Part shown: positions 22,142 to 30,663 of the stretch, one piece after another
Numbering within the stretch: position 1 is the first letter of the stretch
Layout: each line of letters starts with the position of its first letter
Source: Streptosporangiaceae bacterium
Lineage (GTDB): Bacteria > Actinomycetota > Actinomycetes > Streptosporangiales > Streptosporangiaceae
Direction of reading: 5' to 3'
Assembly: GCA_025964695.1 (NCBI GenBank)
Contig: JAOPYK010000214.1
Location: 1 to 35,427, forward strand
DNA length: 35,427 bases
Notes under the pieces: model-generated
The model's input: the letters and a program-made list of their open reading frames with translations, nothing else
The model's database searches: none
Told to the model about the DNA's origin: nothing
Made by a program: the position numbers and the translations under genes

Positions 22142-23806
22142 TCAGGTGCGGCAACTGTCGGTGTCGCCGGACACCCCGGCCGGTAGAGCAGCCACCTGGG
22201 TGGCGGTCGGGGCGGCCGTTGGTGTGTTGAGGGCGGTGGGGGGACGCAGGCCGGTGCCGGCGGCGGGCCAGTCCTCGCCCAGGACCAGGGTGATGGTGGC
22301 GGTACCGGTGGTGGTGAGAGTGCGGGCCTTGCCTGCCAGCAGGGCCCGCAGGGTACTCGTAGCGGACGTGCTGGTGGCGCCGGCGCGGATGGTGGTGCGG
22401 GCCACCCGGGTGGCGGGCGCGGTGGTGACCGGCCGGGCGCGAGTGAATCCGGCTGCGCGGAGCGCCGCGGACACCTCTGCGGCCAGGCCGGTGCGGCCGC
22501 TCCCGTTGACCACGCGCACCCGTACGGTGCCCAACGTCGTACGGTCAGTGGCGGGGGCCGGGGTGGCCGACCTGGTGGTGGGAGTGGTGGTGGGGGTGGT
22601 GGTGGGGGTGGCGGTGTCGTTCTTGACGGTGTCGAACAGGTGCTGGGCGTCGGGCTGGGTCCAGACCACCCGGTTGGGGTCGACCTCCCAGTAGTGGTTG
22701 GGGACGGTCACGAAGCGAACCTTGCCTGAGGTCATGCCGCGGACACTGTCGGCGATCTTGCGCAGGGTGCCGATGCCCAGGTCGTTGTCGGTAGTGATGG
22801 ATTTGGTGGCGGCGTCCAGGAATCCGTACAGGCGGGTGGGGTCGGTGACCAGGTCGCTGCTGGTGGCCTTGTGGACGACCGAGGCCATGAACAGCTGCTG
22901 GCGTTTGATGCGGCCCAGGTCGGAGCCGTCGCCGATGCTGTAGCGGGTGCGGACGTAGGCCAGGGCGGTGTCGCCCTTGACCTGGTGGCGGCCGGCGGCC
23001 AGTTTCAGCTGGGATTTGGGGTCGTCGATGGCCTGGGGCAGGCAGATCTGCACGCCGCCGAGGGCGTCGACCATGCGTTTGAAGCCGGAGAAGTCGATCT
23101 GGATGAAGTGGTCGATGTGGATGCCGGTGGTGGCCTCGATGGTCTTCCAGGTGCAGGCGGCACCGCCGGCGGTGAACGTCGCGTTGATCATCTCGCGCAC
23201 GGCCGGGATCTGGGCGCCGGTGGAGGTGGTACAGGAGGGGGCCTGCACCACGGAGTCGCGCGGCAGGCTGATCGCGGTGGCGCCGTCGCGGTGGGGTGAG
23301 ATGTGCAGCACGATGATGGTGTCGGAGCGGGCACCCTCGATGCGGTGGCCGAAGGAGGCGTTGGCACCAGCCCGGGTGTCAGACCCGATCAGCAGGATGT
23401 TGAGCGCCTTGTTGTACTTGGGCGGCCGGACACCCCCCAGACGGTCCTTGACCTTCTGGTGGCTGATGTTGCCCGACAGGCGCGCATAGCCCAGATATCC
23501 GGCGACCCCGCCGGCGGCCAGGAGCACGGCGGCGGCCGCAGCCGACCAGCGCAGTACCCGCCCCCACCGGACCCGCCCGTCAGGGCGGCGGCGTCTCCTG
23601 CCCGTCGACCGGCCCGCACCGGCCTCCCGGCCCCCACCCGGGCCCCCGGGGCCGCAGTCCTGGTCGGCGGGCAGATCATCTGCCCCACCTGGCCCCGAAG
23701 GATCGCCGAGACGGTGCTGCGGCGCCTGAGCGAGGTGGCCGTTTGGGACCGGCCCGTCATGGCCGGGCTCCGGGTTCGGCCCGGGTGTGGTGTTCGCTTC
23801 TTCCAT
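22142..23806 (-). CDS. LytR-CpsA-Psr (LCP) family protein with LytR_C domain
   Basis: 554 residues from the ATG at 23806, eight bases after GAAGGA. A long Gly/Pro-rich cytoplasmic tail (about residues 1-85) ends in a basic stretch (TGRRRRRPDGRVRWGR). The membrane segment is VLRWSAAAAAVLLAAGGVAG. The LCP domain holds LNILLIGSDTRAGAN, ARSDTIIVLHISP, AISLPRDSVV, IQIDFSGFKRMVDALGG, and ALAYVRTRYSIGDGSDLGRI, with the catalytic Asp/Arg set intact. A Thr/Pro linker follows, then LytR_C (VRVRVVNGSGRTGLAAEVSA). Same reaction class as the convergent paralog at 19906: attachment of wall polymers. It lies 87 bases downstream of the exchanger gene on the same strand, so co-transcription is possible. Confidence 0.93.
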   Translation of the reverse strand: MEEANTTPGPNPEPGHDGPVPNGHLAQAPQHRLGDPSGPGGADDLPADQDCGPGGPGGGREAGAGRSTGRRRRRPDGRVRWGRVLRWSAAAAAVLLAAGGVAGYLGYARLSGNISHQKVKDRLGGVRPPKYNKALNILLIGSDTRAGANASFGHRIEGARSDTIIVLHISPHRDGATAISLPRDSVVQAPSCTTSTGAQIPAVREMINATFTAGGAACTWKTIEATTGIHIDHFIQIDFSGFKRMVDALGGVQICLPQAIDDPKSQLKLAAGRHQVKGDTALAYVRTRYSIGDGSDLGRIKRQQLFMASVVHKATSSDLVTDPTRLYGFLDAATKSITTDNDLGIGTLRKIADSVRGMTSGKVRFVTVPNHYWEVDPNRVVWTQPDAQHLFDTVKNDTATPTTTPTTTPTTRSATPAPATDRTTLGTVRVRVVNGSGRTGLAAEVSAALRAAGFTRARPVTTAPATRVARTTIRAGATSTSATSTLRALLAGKARTLTTTGTATITLVLGEDWPAAGTGLRPPTALNTPTAAPTATQVAALPAGVSGDTDSCRT

Positions 23807-23893
23807 GGGTGCTGTCCTTCACAGGCGTGCACTTCCGCCGGCCCGGGGGCGGGCGGCGCCGGGTCCCCCGGATCGATTCGGCCGTCGCGGCGG

Positions 23894-25036
23894 TCAGGTC
23901 AGGATCGGGACCAGCCCGAGAGCGAACACCAGGTAGAACAGGCCGGCGAAAGCCAGCCGCATGGGGGTGAACTTGCGGGCGCGCAACGTGACCAACAAGT
24001 ACACGATGGCGACCATGGTCATCGCCCCGGACCAGATCAGGGCAGCATCGAACTTCCACGCCGTGAACAGCAGACCGAGCCCGCTGGGCACGGTGGCCTG
24101 GATCATCATCGCGCCCGAGATGTTGGCCAGCGCCAGCTTGGTCTTGCCCTGACGCACCCAGATGATCGCGTTCATCGTCTCGGGCAGCTCGGTGGCGATC
24201 GGGGACAGCAGCAGCGCGGTCACCGCGGCGGGCAGGCCGATCATCGGGCCGATCGCGTCCAGCTGATGCACGAACAACTGGGAGGCGAAAAAGATCACCA
24301 CCAGTGCCGCCAGGGTCTGCACGACCACCGCCCAGCCGGCCGGGGACGCCCTCCTGGGCTGCAGCTTCAGCGGCTCCAGCACATCCTCGTCATCCCCGCC
24401 GTGCCCGCCGTGCCCGGCAACGCCCTCAGCGGCGGGAACGTCGGGGCCGCCGCGCATCTCCCGCCAGAAGTAGACGGCGTAAGTGGCGAAGAACACCAGC
24501 CCCAGCGCCGGCTTGAACGCGAACGCCACCAGCCCCAGCGCGACCTTGAACACGAACACCGCCAGGAACCACCGCTGGTCCTTCGCCAGCCGGGCCGCTT
24601 CGGCCAGGTCGCTCAGCGCCTCCCCCCGCCCCTGACCGTCCGCCGCGGCGACCCCGGACCGACCGGCCGCCGCCCCCGCGGTACCCGCCGGGACGGCGAC
24701 CGCCGCTGCGGGCGCCGCCTGGTCCTTGCGCTGCCGGCGCCGTTTGAGCAGCAACGCCACACCGGTCGCGGCGTAGGCGACGGTGGCCAGCGCGAGCGGG
24801 CCGCCCATCGCGGCACCGACACCGATGTCCTTGGCCTCCGGGGTCCTACCGGTCGTCACCGCGACCAGCGTCACCACCGACTCAGGCAACGCGGTCCCGA
24901 AGGCGGCCAAGATCGTGCCGACCGCCATCTTCCCCACGTTCAGCCGGCTGCCCAGCCACTCCACCGCGTTGACGAACCACTCACACGACAGATAGATCGC
25001 CACCGCACAGGCGATCAGCAACACCAAATGCCACAC
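23894..25036 (-). CDS. Na+/Ca2+-exchanger-type cation antiporter (CaCA superfamily)
   Basis: About 380 residues. The frame opens at a TTG at 25051, but the GTG at 25036 is preceded by GAGGG with eight bases between and is preferred. Two homologous halves carry the alpha-repeats: VGTILAAFGTALPESVVTLV near residue 45 and TALLLSPIATELPETMNAII in the second half. Their acidic residues bind the cation. Around ten to eleven membrane segments are visible, split by a cytoplasmic loop rich in Ala and Gly (about 100-145) and by a His/Gly/Asp-rich segment (GHGGHGGDDED) that might sense or bind metal. It exports Ca2+ or a related divalent cation against Na+ or H+. The TELPE form of the second repeat resembles bacterial YrbG/CaCA members. 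Confidence 0.88.
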   Translation of the reverse strand: MWHLVLLIACAVAIYLSCEWFVNAVEWLGSRLNVGKMAVGTILAAFGTALPESVVTLVAVTTGRTPEAKDIGVGAAMGGPLALATVAYAATGVALLLKRRRQRKDQAAPAAAVAVPAGTAGAAAGRSGVAAADGQGRGEALSDLAEAARLAKDQRWFLAVFVFKVALGLVAFAFKPALGLVFFATYAVYFWREMRGGPDVPAAEGVAGHGGHGGDDEDVLEPLKLQPRRASPAGWAVVVQTLAALVVIFFASQLFVHQLDAIGPMIGLPAAVTALLLSPIATELPETMNAIIWVRQGKTKLALANISGAMMIQATVPSGLGLLFTAWKFDAALIWSGAMTMVAIVYLLVTLRARKFTPMRLAFAGLFYLVFALGLVPILT

Positions 25037-25055
25037 GTTCGCTGCCCTCAAACCT

Positions 25056-25072
25056 TCCCGCGTATCGCGGGA
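25056..25072 (-). promoter_or_regulatory. Hairpin in the leader of the exchanger gene
   Basis: TCCCGCG-ATA-CGCGGGA (minus strand) is a perfect 7-bp stem with a three-base loop about 20 bases before the GTG start and next to its ribosome site. It may affect translation. No known riboswitch pattern was recognised. Confidence 0.4.
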
Positions 25073-25717
25073 GGCGAGGAGTCAGGGGGCCGAAAAGGAG
25101 CCCGGGCGACCTCGACCCCGCGATGCCGCGTACGCGTCACCGACAAGGATCGAAGGTCTCGTCCGCCCACCCTCAGGCAGGCCCGGCCACCGGGAACCCG
25201 AAAGTTCCAGCATGTCGACGACCGGTTCGCAGGACTACTCCCCTTCGCGGCCCTCACACTACCCCACCGGCAACCCCAACACCCGAACCGATCAGCTCCA
25301 CGATTGGTTCAATGCCTGAGTCTCGGTGACAGGCCCAGCAGAGAGACGCTATGCCTGGCCTTCCGCTGTGGCCTGAACTCAGGCCAACTCCGCCACCAGG
25401 CCGAAGGCCTGCTCTGCGCCGCCAAGAATGGCGACCCGGACAAGACCGCTCGAATCGGGCGATGATAGAGAGGGATGTCCGTCTTCTCAAGATCCCGCTC
25501 ATGATCGCGGCCAGCTACGTCGCCGCCGTAATCATCGACAAGGGACGCTGGCGAAGAAGCCTTGACGATCTACGAGAACTTGGCCGCGACACATCAGCGA
25601 GAGTGCACCAGGCAGATTCAGATGGTCGGCCGCTGTCTGACCGACCTGATGGACCGCCTCAGGCGGCCACGCTCTCACCCCGGCCCGTGACGTGGAGGAA
25701 TGACCAGGAGCAGCAGG
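25073..25717. other. Long gene-poor stretch with possible TPR-like remnant
   Basis: No complete gene is supported. On the plus strand near 25545-25670 one frame reads DAGEEALTIYENLAATHQRE, then MVGRCLTDLMDRLRR, which resembles a degraded tetratricopeptide motif. A second frame nearby (LRHQAEGLLCAAKNGDPDKT) is also protein-like. These may be debris of one gene; the evidence is weak. Confidence 0.3.
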
Positions 25718-28405
25718 TCACAGCCAGCGGTGCAGGAGGCGCACGTACAGGTACCGGACACCGATGGTCGCCGTCCAGTATGCGGTCAGCACGGCCGCCA
25801 GGAGCGGCAGGGCGGCGACTGGGAGGGGCCGCAGGTCCAGGATGCCGGCCAACGGTGAGAAGGGCAGCAGCAGGCCGGACAGGCCGAGCGCGGCGGCGGC
25901 CGCCATCACCGGCCAGGCTGCCCGCGGGGCGCTGCGTCCCCGGCCGCGTAGCATGCACAGCGCCAGCGCCTGGGCGATGAGGTTCTCGGCGAACCATCCG
26001 GTGTGGAAAAGCACCTGGTCGGCCGCGCTACTGCCGGCGTGCAGCACCCGCCAGAAGAGCGCGAAGGTGGCCAGGTCGAACAGCGTGCCCAGCGGGCCCA
26101 GGCAGGCGACGAACTGCGCGAGATTACGCAGGTCGAAGCCGCGCGGCCGGCGGATCTGGGATTCGTCGACGCGATCGTAGACCAGCGACAGCTGGGACAG
26201 GTCGAAGAACATGTTCTGGACAAGGACCTGCAGCGGCAGCATCGGCAGGAAGGGCAGCATCAAACCGGCCGTCAGCATCGTCATGACGTTGCCGACGTTG
26301 GAGGCCACCGCGATCTTGATGTACTTGACGGTGTTGGCGAAGGTACGCCGGCCAGTCAGTATCGCCTCCTCCAGGATCCGAAGGTCCTTGCCGAGGAGGA
26401 TGACGTCGGCCGACTCCCGTGCAAGATCCGCCGCACCGCTGATCGAGATGCCGACGTCGGCGGTGCGCAGTGCGGGAGCGTCATTGACGCCGTCCCCGAG
26501 ATACCCGACTGTGCGGCCGGCGGCTTGGAGCGCCTTGACGATCCGGGCCTTCTGCGGCGGCCCGACCCGGGCGAACGCGGCGCCGGAGACGGCCAGATCG
26601 GCCACCGCGGCATCGTCCAGTGCCGCCAGGTCGCGGCCCGTCACGACCCGGGTGACGCGCAGGCCCGCATCCCGGCAGATCCGCCGGGCGACCAGGGGGT
26701 GGTCACCAGTGATCATGACGATTCCGACCCCGTACCGCCCCAACGCTGCCAGCGCGGCGGCTGCCGAGGATTCAGGCCGGTCACGGAAGCCAACGAACCC
26801 AATGAAAGTCAGATCGTGCTCATCGGCGGGCGTGAGGGCCCGGCCCACCGGCGGGCGCTCGGCCGTCGCGACCGCGAGCAGCCGCACGCCGTCGGCCGCC
26901 CACCGGTCGCCGACCGACATCAGCCTGACCCGCTCGGCGACGTCGAGAGCAAGTTCGGAACCCGCGATCCTCACTCGGGTACAGACGTTGAGGACGTCCT
27001 CGACGGAGCCCTTGGTGACCAGGGTGTCGCAACCGCGACCGGCCGGCCGGAGCACGACAGTCGCACGCCGGCGGGCGAAGTCGAACGGGATCACGCCGAC
27101 CCCGCGCGAGCCGTCCAGCATGCCCGCGTGCCGCAGCAGCGCCTCGTCGATCGCGTCGCCGGTCAGCCGGCCGGTGAGCTCCACCGACCATAGGGCGTTG
27201 AGACAGGCCCAGCGCAGCACGCCGGGGTCGGGGCGGCCGAGCGGGTTCAGGTGGCAGGTGAGCGAGACCCGCTCCACGGTGAGGGTTCCGGTCTTGTCGA
27301 TGCACAAGGTGTCCATCGCGCCGAGGTTGTGCACCGCGGGCAGCCGTTTGACGATCACCTGGTTCCTGGCCATCCCGGTCGCGCCCCGTACCAGCAGTGT
27401 CGTAACGACCAGGGGGAGCATCTCCGGTGTGATCGCCACCGCGATCGCGATCGCGAACAGCAGGGCCTGCGGCCAGTCGCCGCGGACGACTCCGGTGACG
27501 GTGAGCACGACGGGGATCGCGGCCGCCATCGCGGCAATGAGCGCCCACGACAGAGACCGCACGCCACGGTCGAACGCCGTCTCGGGAGAGCGCACCGGCA
27601 GGTCCCGGATGGTCGCCCCGAAATAGGTGTCGCTCCCGGTCGCCACCGCGACTGCGGTGCCGCTGCCGCTGACCACCGTGGTGCCCATGAAGCACAGGCG
27701 CGGATGATCGAACAGCTCCGGCGGACCATCCGACGGCTCGGGGACCTGCGTCCACGCGCCGTGCTTGCCGGCCGGAAACGACTCTCCGGTAAGCACCGCC
27801 TGATCGATCGTCAGGTCGGACGAGCTCAGCAAGCGCAGATCCGCCGGAACCACGTCCCCGGGATTCAACTGCACGATGTCGCCGGGGACCACCTGCTCGA
27901 CCGGTACCTCCCGTGCGGCCGGCACGGCGTCCGGAACCGCCCGGCGCAGCACGGTCGCCGTCGTGGTCACGATCGCCCGCAACGCGGCCGCCGCCCGGTC
28001 CGACCGGTATTCCTGGAACAGCCGCAGCCCCCCGCTGAGCACCGCCAGCAGGCAGATCAGAACGGCTCCGCGCGGATCGCGCGTCAATGCCGAGACGGCG
28101 CTCAGGCAGATCAGCACCACCACGAACGGGGCCGCGACGGCCCGTATCAGATGACCGGTCCGGGCACCGAAACCGGGGACACCGCCCTCGCCATGGCGCA
28201 GGAGGCGGTCTTGCGCCTCCCGCTCGTCCAGCCCGCCCGGCGACGACTCCCATCGGCGCAGCACCGTCAGTGGTGACTGTTCGGCCTGGTCGGTCAGACG
28301 CTCTTGCGCCAGCGGCACGGTCTGCGCCACCACCCGATGGCCGGCGACCGGTGCCCCGGCGAGGGAGTCAGGCGCCCATGCCATGGGCGTGCCCGGGATC
28401 GACAT
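25718..28405 (-). CDS. mgtA: MgtA-type magnesium-translocating P-type ATPase
   Basis: About 895 residues. GTG (28408) and ATG (28405) lie side by side without a ribosome site and overlap the end of the arsR gene, so translation is probably coupled; a later start at 28384 is possible. Domains: N-terminal segment (LTVLRRWESSPGGLDEREAQ), actuator domain (VPADLRLL, then QAVLTGES), the membrane motif AITPEMLPLVVTTLLVRGAT typical of the Mg2+ subgroup (P-IIIB), phosphorylation site DKTGTLT, nucleotide domain, hinge GDGVNDAPALRTADVGIS, and C-terminal helices. It imports Mg2+ using ATP. The upstream ArsR-type regulator in the same unit suggests metal-responsive control. Confidence 0.93.
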   Translation of the reverse strand: MSIPGTPMAWAPDSLAGAPVAGHRVVAQTVPLAQERLTDQAEQSPLTVLRRWESSPGGLDEREAQDRLLRHGEGGVPGFGARTGHLIRAVAAPFVVVLICLSAVSALTRDPRGAVLICLLAVLSGGLRLFQEYRSDRAAAALRAIVTTTATVLRRAVPDAVPAAREVPVEQVVPGDIVQLNPGDVVPADLRLLSSSDLTIDQAVLTGESFPAGKHGAWTQVPEPSDGPPELFDHPRLCFMGTTVVSGSGTAVAVATGSDTYFGATIRDLPVRSPETAFDRGVRSLSWALIAAMAAAIPVVLTVTGVVRGDWPQALLFAIAIAVAITPEMLPLVVTTLLVRGATGMARNQVIVKRLPAVHNLGAMDTLCIDKTGTLTVERVSLTCHLNPLGRPDPGVLRWACLNALWSVELTGRLTGDAIDEALLRHAGMLDGSRGVGVIPFDFARRRATVVLRPAGRGCDTLVTKGSVEDVLNVCTRVRIAGSELALDVAERVRLMSVGDRWAADGVRLLAVATAERPPVGRALTPADEHDLTFIGFVGFRDRPESSAAAALAALGRYGVGIVMITGDHPLVARRICRDAGLRVTRVVTGRDLAALDDAAVADLAVSGAAFARVGPPQKARIVKALQAAGRTVGYLGDGVNDAPALRTADVGISISGAADLARESADVILLGKDLRILEEAILTGRRTFANTVKYIKIAVASNVGNVMTMLTAGLMLPFLPMLPLQVLVQNMFFDLSQLSLVYDRVDESQIRRPRGFDLRNLAQFVACLGPLGTLFDLATFALFWRVLHAGSSAADQVLFHTGWFAENLIAQALALCMLRGRGRSAPRAAWPVMAAAAALGLSGLLLPFSPLAGILDLRPLPVAALPLLAAVLTAYWTATIGVRYLYVRLLHRWL

Positions 28406-28748
28406 CACCGTGGCGCGGCAACGGCGAACCCCGCAGGTGCGCGATCATCTGCTGGACGATCGAGACCACATGCGGGTCGTCGACCACGTAGTACTGATGG
28501 CGGCCCTCCCGGCGTGCCCGGACCAGCCCGGCCAGCTTCAGCTTGCCCAGATGCTGACTGACCGCCGCGACCGTCCCGTCGACCTGCGCCGCGAGCGAGC
28601 CCACATCCTGCTCACCATGAGAGAGCACCCACACGATGTGCAGCCGCATCGTCGCCGCCAACAGGCCGAACCTCCCGGCGGCCTGCTGCAACAAAGCGGG
28701 CGGCAGACCCCGAACGTCGTCGCTGATCGCCCTACCTCCACTCCGCAC
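28368..28748 (-). CDS. ArsR-family metal-type transcriptional regulator
   Basis: About 126 residues from the GTG at 28748. The frame is open to 28853, but a palindrome at 28801-28815 argues that the promoter lies inside that extension. GGAGG sits seven bases before an ATC at 28727, exactly where the conserved family region begins (DVRGLPPALLQQAAGRFGLL), so an unusual ATC start is possible. The winged helix is LAATMRLHIVWVLSHGEQDV, then GSLAAQVDGTVAAVSQHLGK, then LKLAGLVRARREGRHQYYVV. The His-rich end (RHGDVDPGHAHGMG) may bind metal. It overlaps the start of the Mg2+ ATPase gene by about 38 bases, so the two are one operon; it probably represses it. Confidence 0.88.
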   Translation of the reverse strand: MRSGGRAISDDVRGLPPALLQQAAGRFGLLAATMRLHIVWVLSHGEQDVGSLAAQVDGTVAAVSQHLGKLKLAGLVRARREGRHQYYVVDDPHVVSIVQQMIAHLRGSPLPRHGDVDPGHAHGMGA

Positions 28749-28800
28749 CGCGAGCGCCGCGTGAGCGGCTAAGTCTGCCACGGCCACCACCGGTAGCGCC

Positions 28801-28815
28801 GTTCCGAAGCGGAAC
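28801..28815. promoter_or_regulatory. Operator candidate for the ArsR-type regulator
   Basis: GTTCCG-AAG-CGGAAC is a perfect inverted repeat with 6-bp arms and a 3-base centre, 50-75 bases upstream of the likely arsR start. It suits a dimeric winged-helix repressor acting on the arsR-mgtA unit. Confidence 0.55.
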
Positions 28816-28874
28816 AGTTGCTCGATTGCGTGAGCGCATCCCTTTGGGTGCACACTGCATCGGCACAGGCCCCC

Positions 28875-28893
28875 GCCGGCCGCGTCGGCCGGC
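28875..28893. promoter_or_regulatory. GC hairpin between the divergent arsR and tatB regions
   Basis: GCCGGCC-GCGTC-GGCCGGC is a perfect 7-bp stem. It lies just before a mini-ORF with a good ribosome site at 28908. It may be an attenuator or a bidirectional transcription barrier; function unproven. Confidence 0.35.
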
Positions 28894-28907
28894 CACCCCA
28901 GGAGACG

Positions 28908-28946
28908 ATGACGGTTGGGGAACTCCCCCCATGGGGCATCGGCTGA
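28908..28946 (+). CDS. Possible 12-residue leader peptide
   Basis: ATG at 28908 three bases after AGGAG, reading MTVGELPPWGIG, then TGA at 28944. It contains a Pro-Pro pair and is followed by a small GGGG/CCCC fold-back. It precedes tatB by about 137 bases. It may be chance. Confidence 0.25.
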   Translation: MTVGELPPWGIG

Positions 28947-29082
28947 TCGTCGCGCCGCCGTTCCTCCTACTGTCCGCTCCAGAAACTCCTACCGGCAGAT
29001 CGAGGTCACCGGCCCGGCCATATGCTCTGGACTGGAACAGGTGTCCCGGCGCAGGCCCCCTAGGTGTCAGGACGGAGGACAC

Positions 29083-29430
29083 ATGTTCGACATCGGGATC
29101 GTCAAGGCAGCGCTTCTCGCGGTGCTCGCGCTGGTCATTTTCGGGGACAAACTACCCGGTGTCGCGGCTCAGGCGGGTCGTGTGCTCCGGCAGGTGCGGG
29201 CGATGGCCGACAACGCCACGGCAGACCTCAAAGAGGGCCTCGGTCCTGAGTTTGCTGATTTCGACCCGGCGGACCTGCACCCGCGCCGGTTCGTTCAAAA
29301 GCATCTGTTCGGTGATGCCGAGGAGGCCACCACGGCCGGCGGCTTCGTGTCCTCTTATGAGGCCCCCGCCTCTACCGGGTCGGCGTCGCCCAATGGTGGG
29401 CGGCCCCCGTTCGACAGGGAAGCCACCTGA
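29083..29430 (+). CDS. tatB: Sec-independent protein translocase subunit TatB
   Basis: 115 residues from the ATG at 29083, after GGAGGACAC. The N-terminus MFDIGIVKAALLAVLALVIF is the short membrane segment, followed by the hinge GDKLPG (FGPxKLP in the family; the Pro before Lys is replaced) and an amphipathic helix (AGRVLRQVRAMADNATADLK). GLGPEFADFDPADLHPRRFV is the segment typical of actinobacterial TatB. The tail is Gly/Ser/Pro-rich. With TatC it forms the receptor for folded, twin-arginine-signal proteins in the membrane. It stands alone here, as is usual for tatB in actinobacteria, where tatA and tatC lie elsewhere. Confidence 0.88.
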   Translation: MFDIGIVKAALLAVLALVIFGDKLPGVAAQAGRVLRQVRAMADNATADLKEGLGPEFADFDPADLHPRRFVQKHLFGDAEEATTAGGFVSSYEAPASTGSASPNGGRPPFDREAT

Positions 29431-29869
29431 GACCACGAGGAAGGCATCGGCTCCTAGGGCACCCCGCCCATCGGGTCGCTTTGATCCGATAACGTCCGCG
29501 AGCGCGATCACCCCAGGTCAGACCCGGCATGTGGGCTCATCTCACCCCGCAGCAGCCGTCCCTGCCGGCAGATCCGGCTCTGATCGCTCCTGAGAACGAC
29601 TCAGCGAGTGTGCTGTCCCGCACCGGACGCGCAGGGGGTCCGGGGCAGCGTGCGCGTGCCCCCGGGATAACGGCGATCAGCCCGCGGGGCATCTGTGAGA
29701 TAACCGATAACTTGCTTCCGGCCAGATGCCGGAAAGGCCCCGTTTCCCAAGGGGTCGGCGCGGAGACCCCCATATGATGGCCTAAGCCGGATCGCACCGC
29801 ACTTCAGCGGCGTTTCTGGACGTAGCTTGTTCTCTGCAACCTGGCGGCGTTGACGGTGTTGCAGTCGGG
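29431..29869. other. Intergenic stretch without a recognised gene
   Basis: No coding frame with a domain or a good start was found on either strand. The part from 29641 to 29790 has several GC-rich fold-backs (for example GGCCCCG with its near complement) but no recognised riboswitch or tRNA pattern. Confidence 0.4.
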
Positions 29870-30166
29870 TCAGTCACGGCCGCGGAGCAGGCCCAGCCGG
29901 TACGGGCGCAGTTCGGGGAGCATGTGCCCGCCACTGGTCACCGGCTCGTCGGCGACGATGTGTTGGGCGGTTTCCTGGTCGGGGGCTTCGAAGATCGCAA
30001 TCCCGGTGTTGGTCCGGCCCAGGCAGGGGCCTGCGGCGATCAGTACACCGTCGGCCAGCAGGCGGCGTAGCCATGCGGCGTGCGCCGCGAAGGCGGCGTG
30101 TTCGGCTTGGGTCATGGTCGCCATGAAGTCGTCACGCTCAGGGTGCATGAAGAAGATCCATTCCAT
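29870..30166 (-). CDS. YCII-related domain protein
   Basis: 98 residues from the ATG at 30166; the frame is open further but the domain begins here. MEWIFFMHPERDDFMATMTQ, then AAHAAWLRRLLADGVLIAAG, then PCLGRTNTGIAIFEAPDQET, then VADEPVTSGGHMLPELRPYR follow the ferredoxin-like YCII fold (HxxxLxxLxxxGxLxxaGP, then DPxxxxG). The conserved His and Asp/Glu positions are present. YCII proteins are small dimeric enzymes or dehalogenase-like proteins of mostly unknown substrate; they often occur near ECF sigma factors, but none is adjacent here. The ribosome site is weak, so the start is uncertain. Cytoplasmic. Confidence 0.83.
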   Translation of the reverse strand: MEWIFFMHPERDDFMATMTQAEHAAFAAHAAWLRRLLADGVLIAAGPCLGRTNTGIAIFEAPDQETAQHIVADEPVTSGGHMLPELRPYRLGLLRGRD

Positions 30167-30663
30167 GCGCCGAATCGTCGCATTCTCGTCGAGGTGAGGG
30201 AGCCGATTCGCTCGGCCCTGTGCCGACGCCCGGGTGGGCGGCGCGGACCGGCACGCGACACGGGACTGCAGGCCGGCGGCGGCACGCTCGCGTGGCGCCT
30301 TCAAAACCGTACGGAAAGTTCTCATAGGTGAGACACAGCGCGGTTGCGCCGACGTCCACACTCTGCGAGGCGGCCGATCACGATGCTGGGGTCGTTCACG
30401 CTACCCGGGATGCCGGGTGATCCCTCCGCAACCGAACGTGCCGAGGCGTGCCTGCGCCGGCTCGGCTGGACGCTCAGCCCGAGGGGTCGACGCTGCCCCA
30501 CCTGTACGGGCACTGGCGAGTGGACGCCATCATCGTCTCCCGGTCCCCCCGCAGGACGGCCACCGTTCCCGCCCTTGCGCGGCCGGACCGGTAAGTCCCA
30601 GCACATATCGGGCGGCGGGGTCGGGCCGCCACTCAGCCGAGCGCGACGTTCACATTAGGACGG
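30167..30663. other. Stretch with only a doubtful ORF
   Basis: A plus-strand frame from the ATG at 30383 reads GSFTLPGMPGDPSATERAEA, then CLRRLGWTLSPRGRRCPTC, then TGTGEW. The CPTCTGTG looks like half a zinc knuckle, but no partner cysteines, ribosome site or known family were found. Otherwise nothing is recognised. Confidence 0.3.

Noticed and set aside
23303-25465. A 720-codon plus-strand frame across the LCP and exchanger genes
   Set aside because: Antisense to two well-recognised genes; composition-driven open frame in high-GC DNA.
26003-28276. Long plus-strand frames opposite the Mg2+ ATPase
   Set aside because: Antisense shadows of a clearly recognised P-type ATPase.
29641-29790. Folded GC-rich region that could be a riboswitch or structured RNA
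   Set aside because: No match to the ydaO, cobalamin or Mg2+ motifs I know, and no gene directly downstream in the right orientation.
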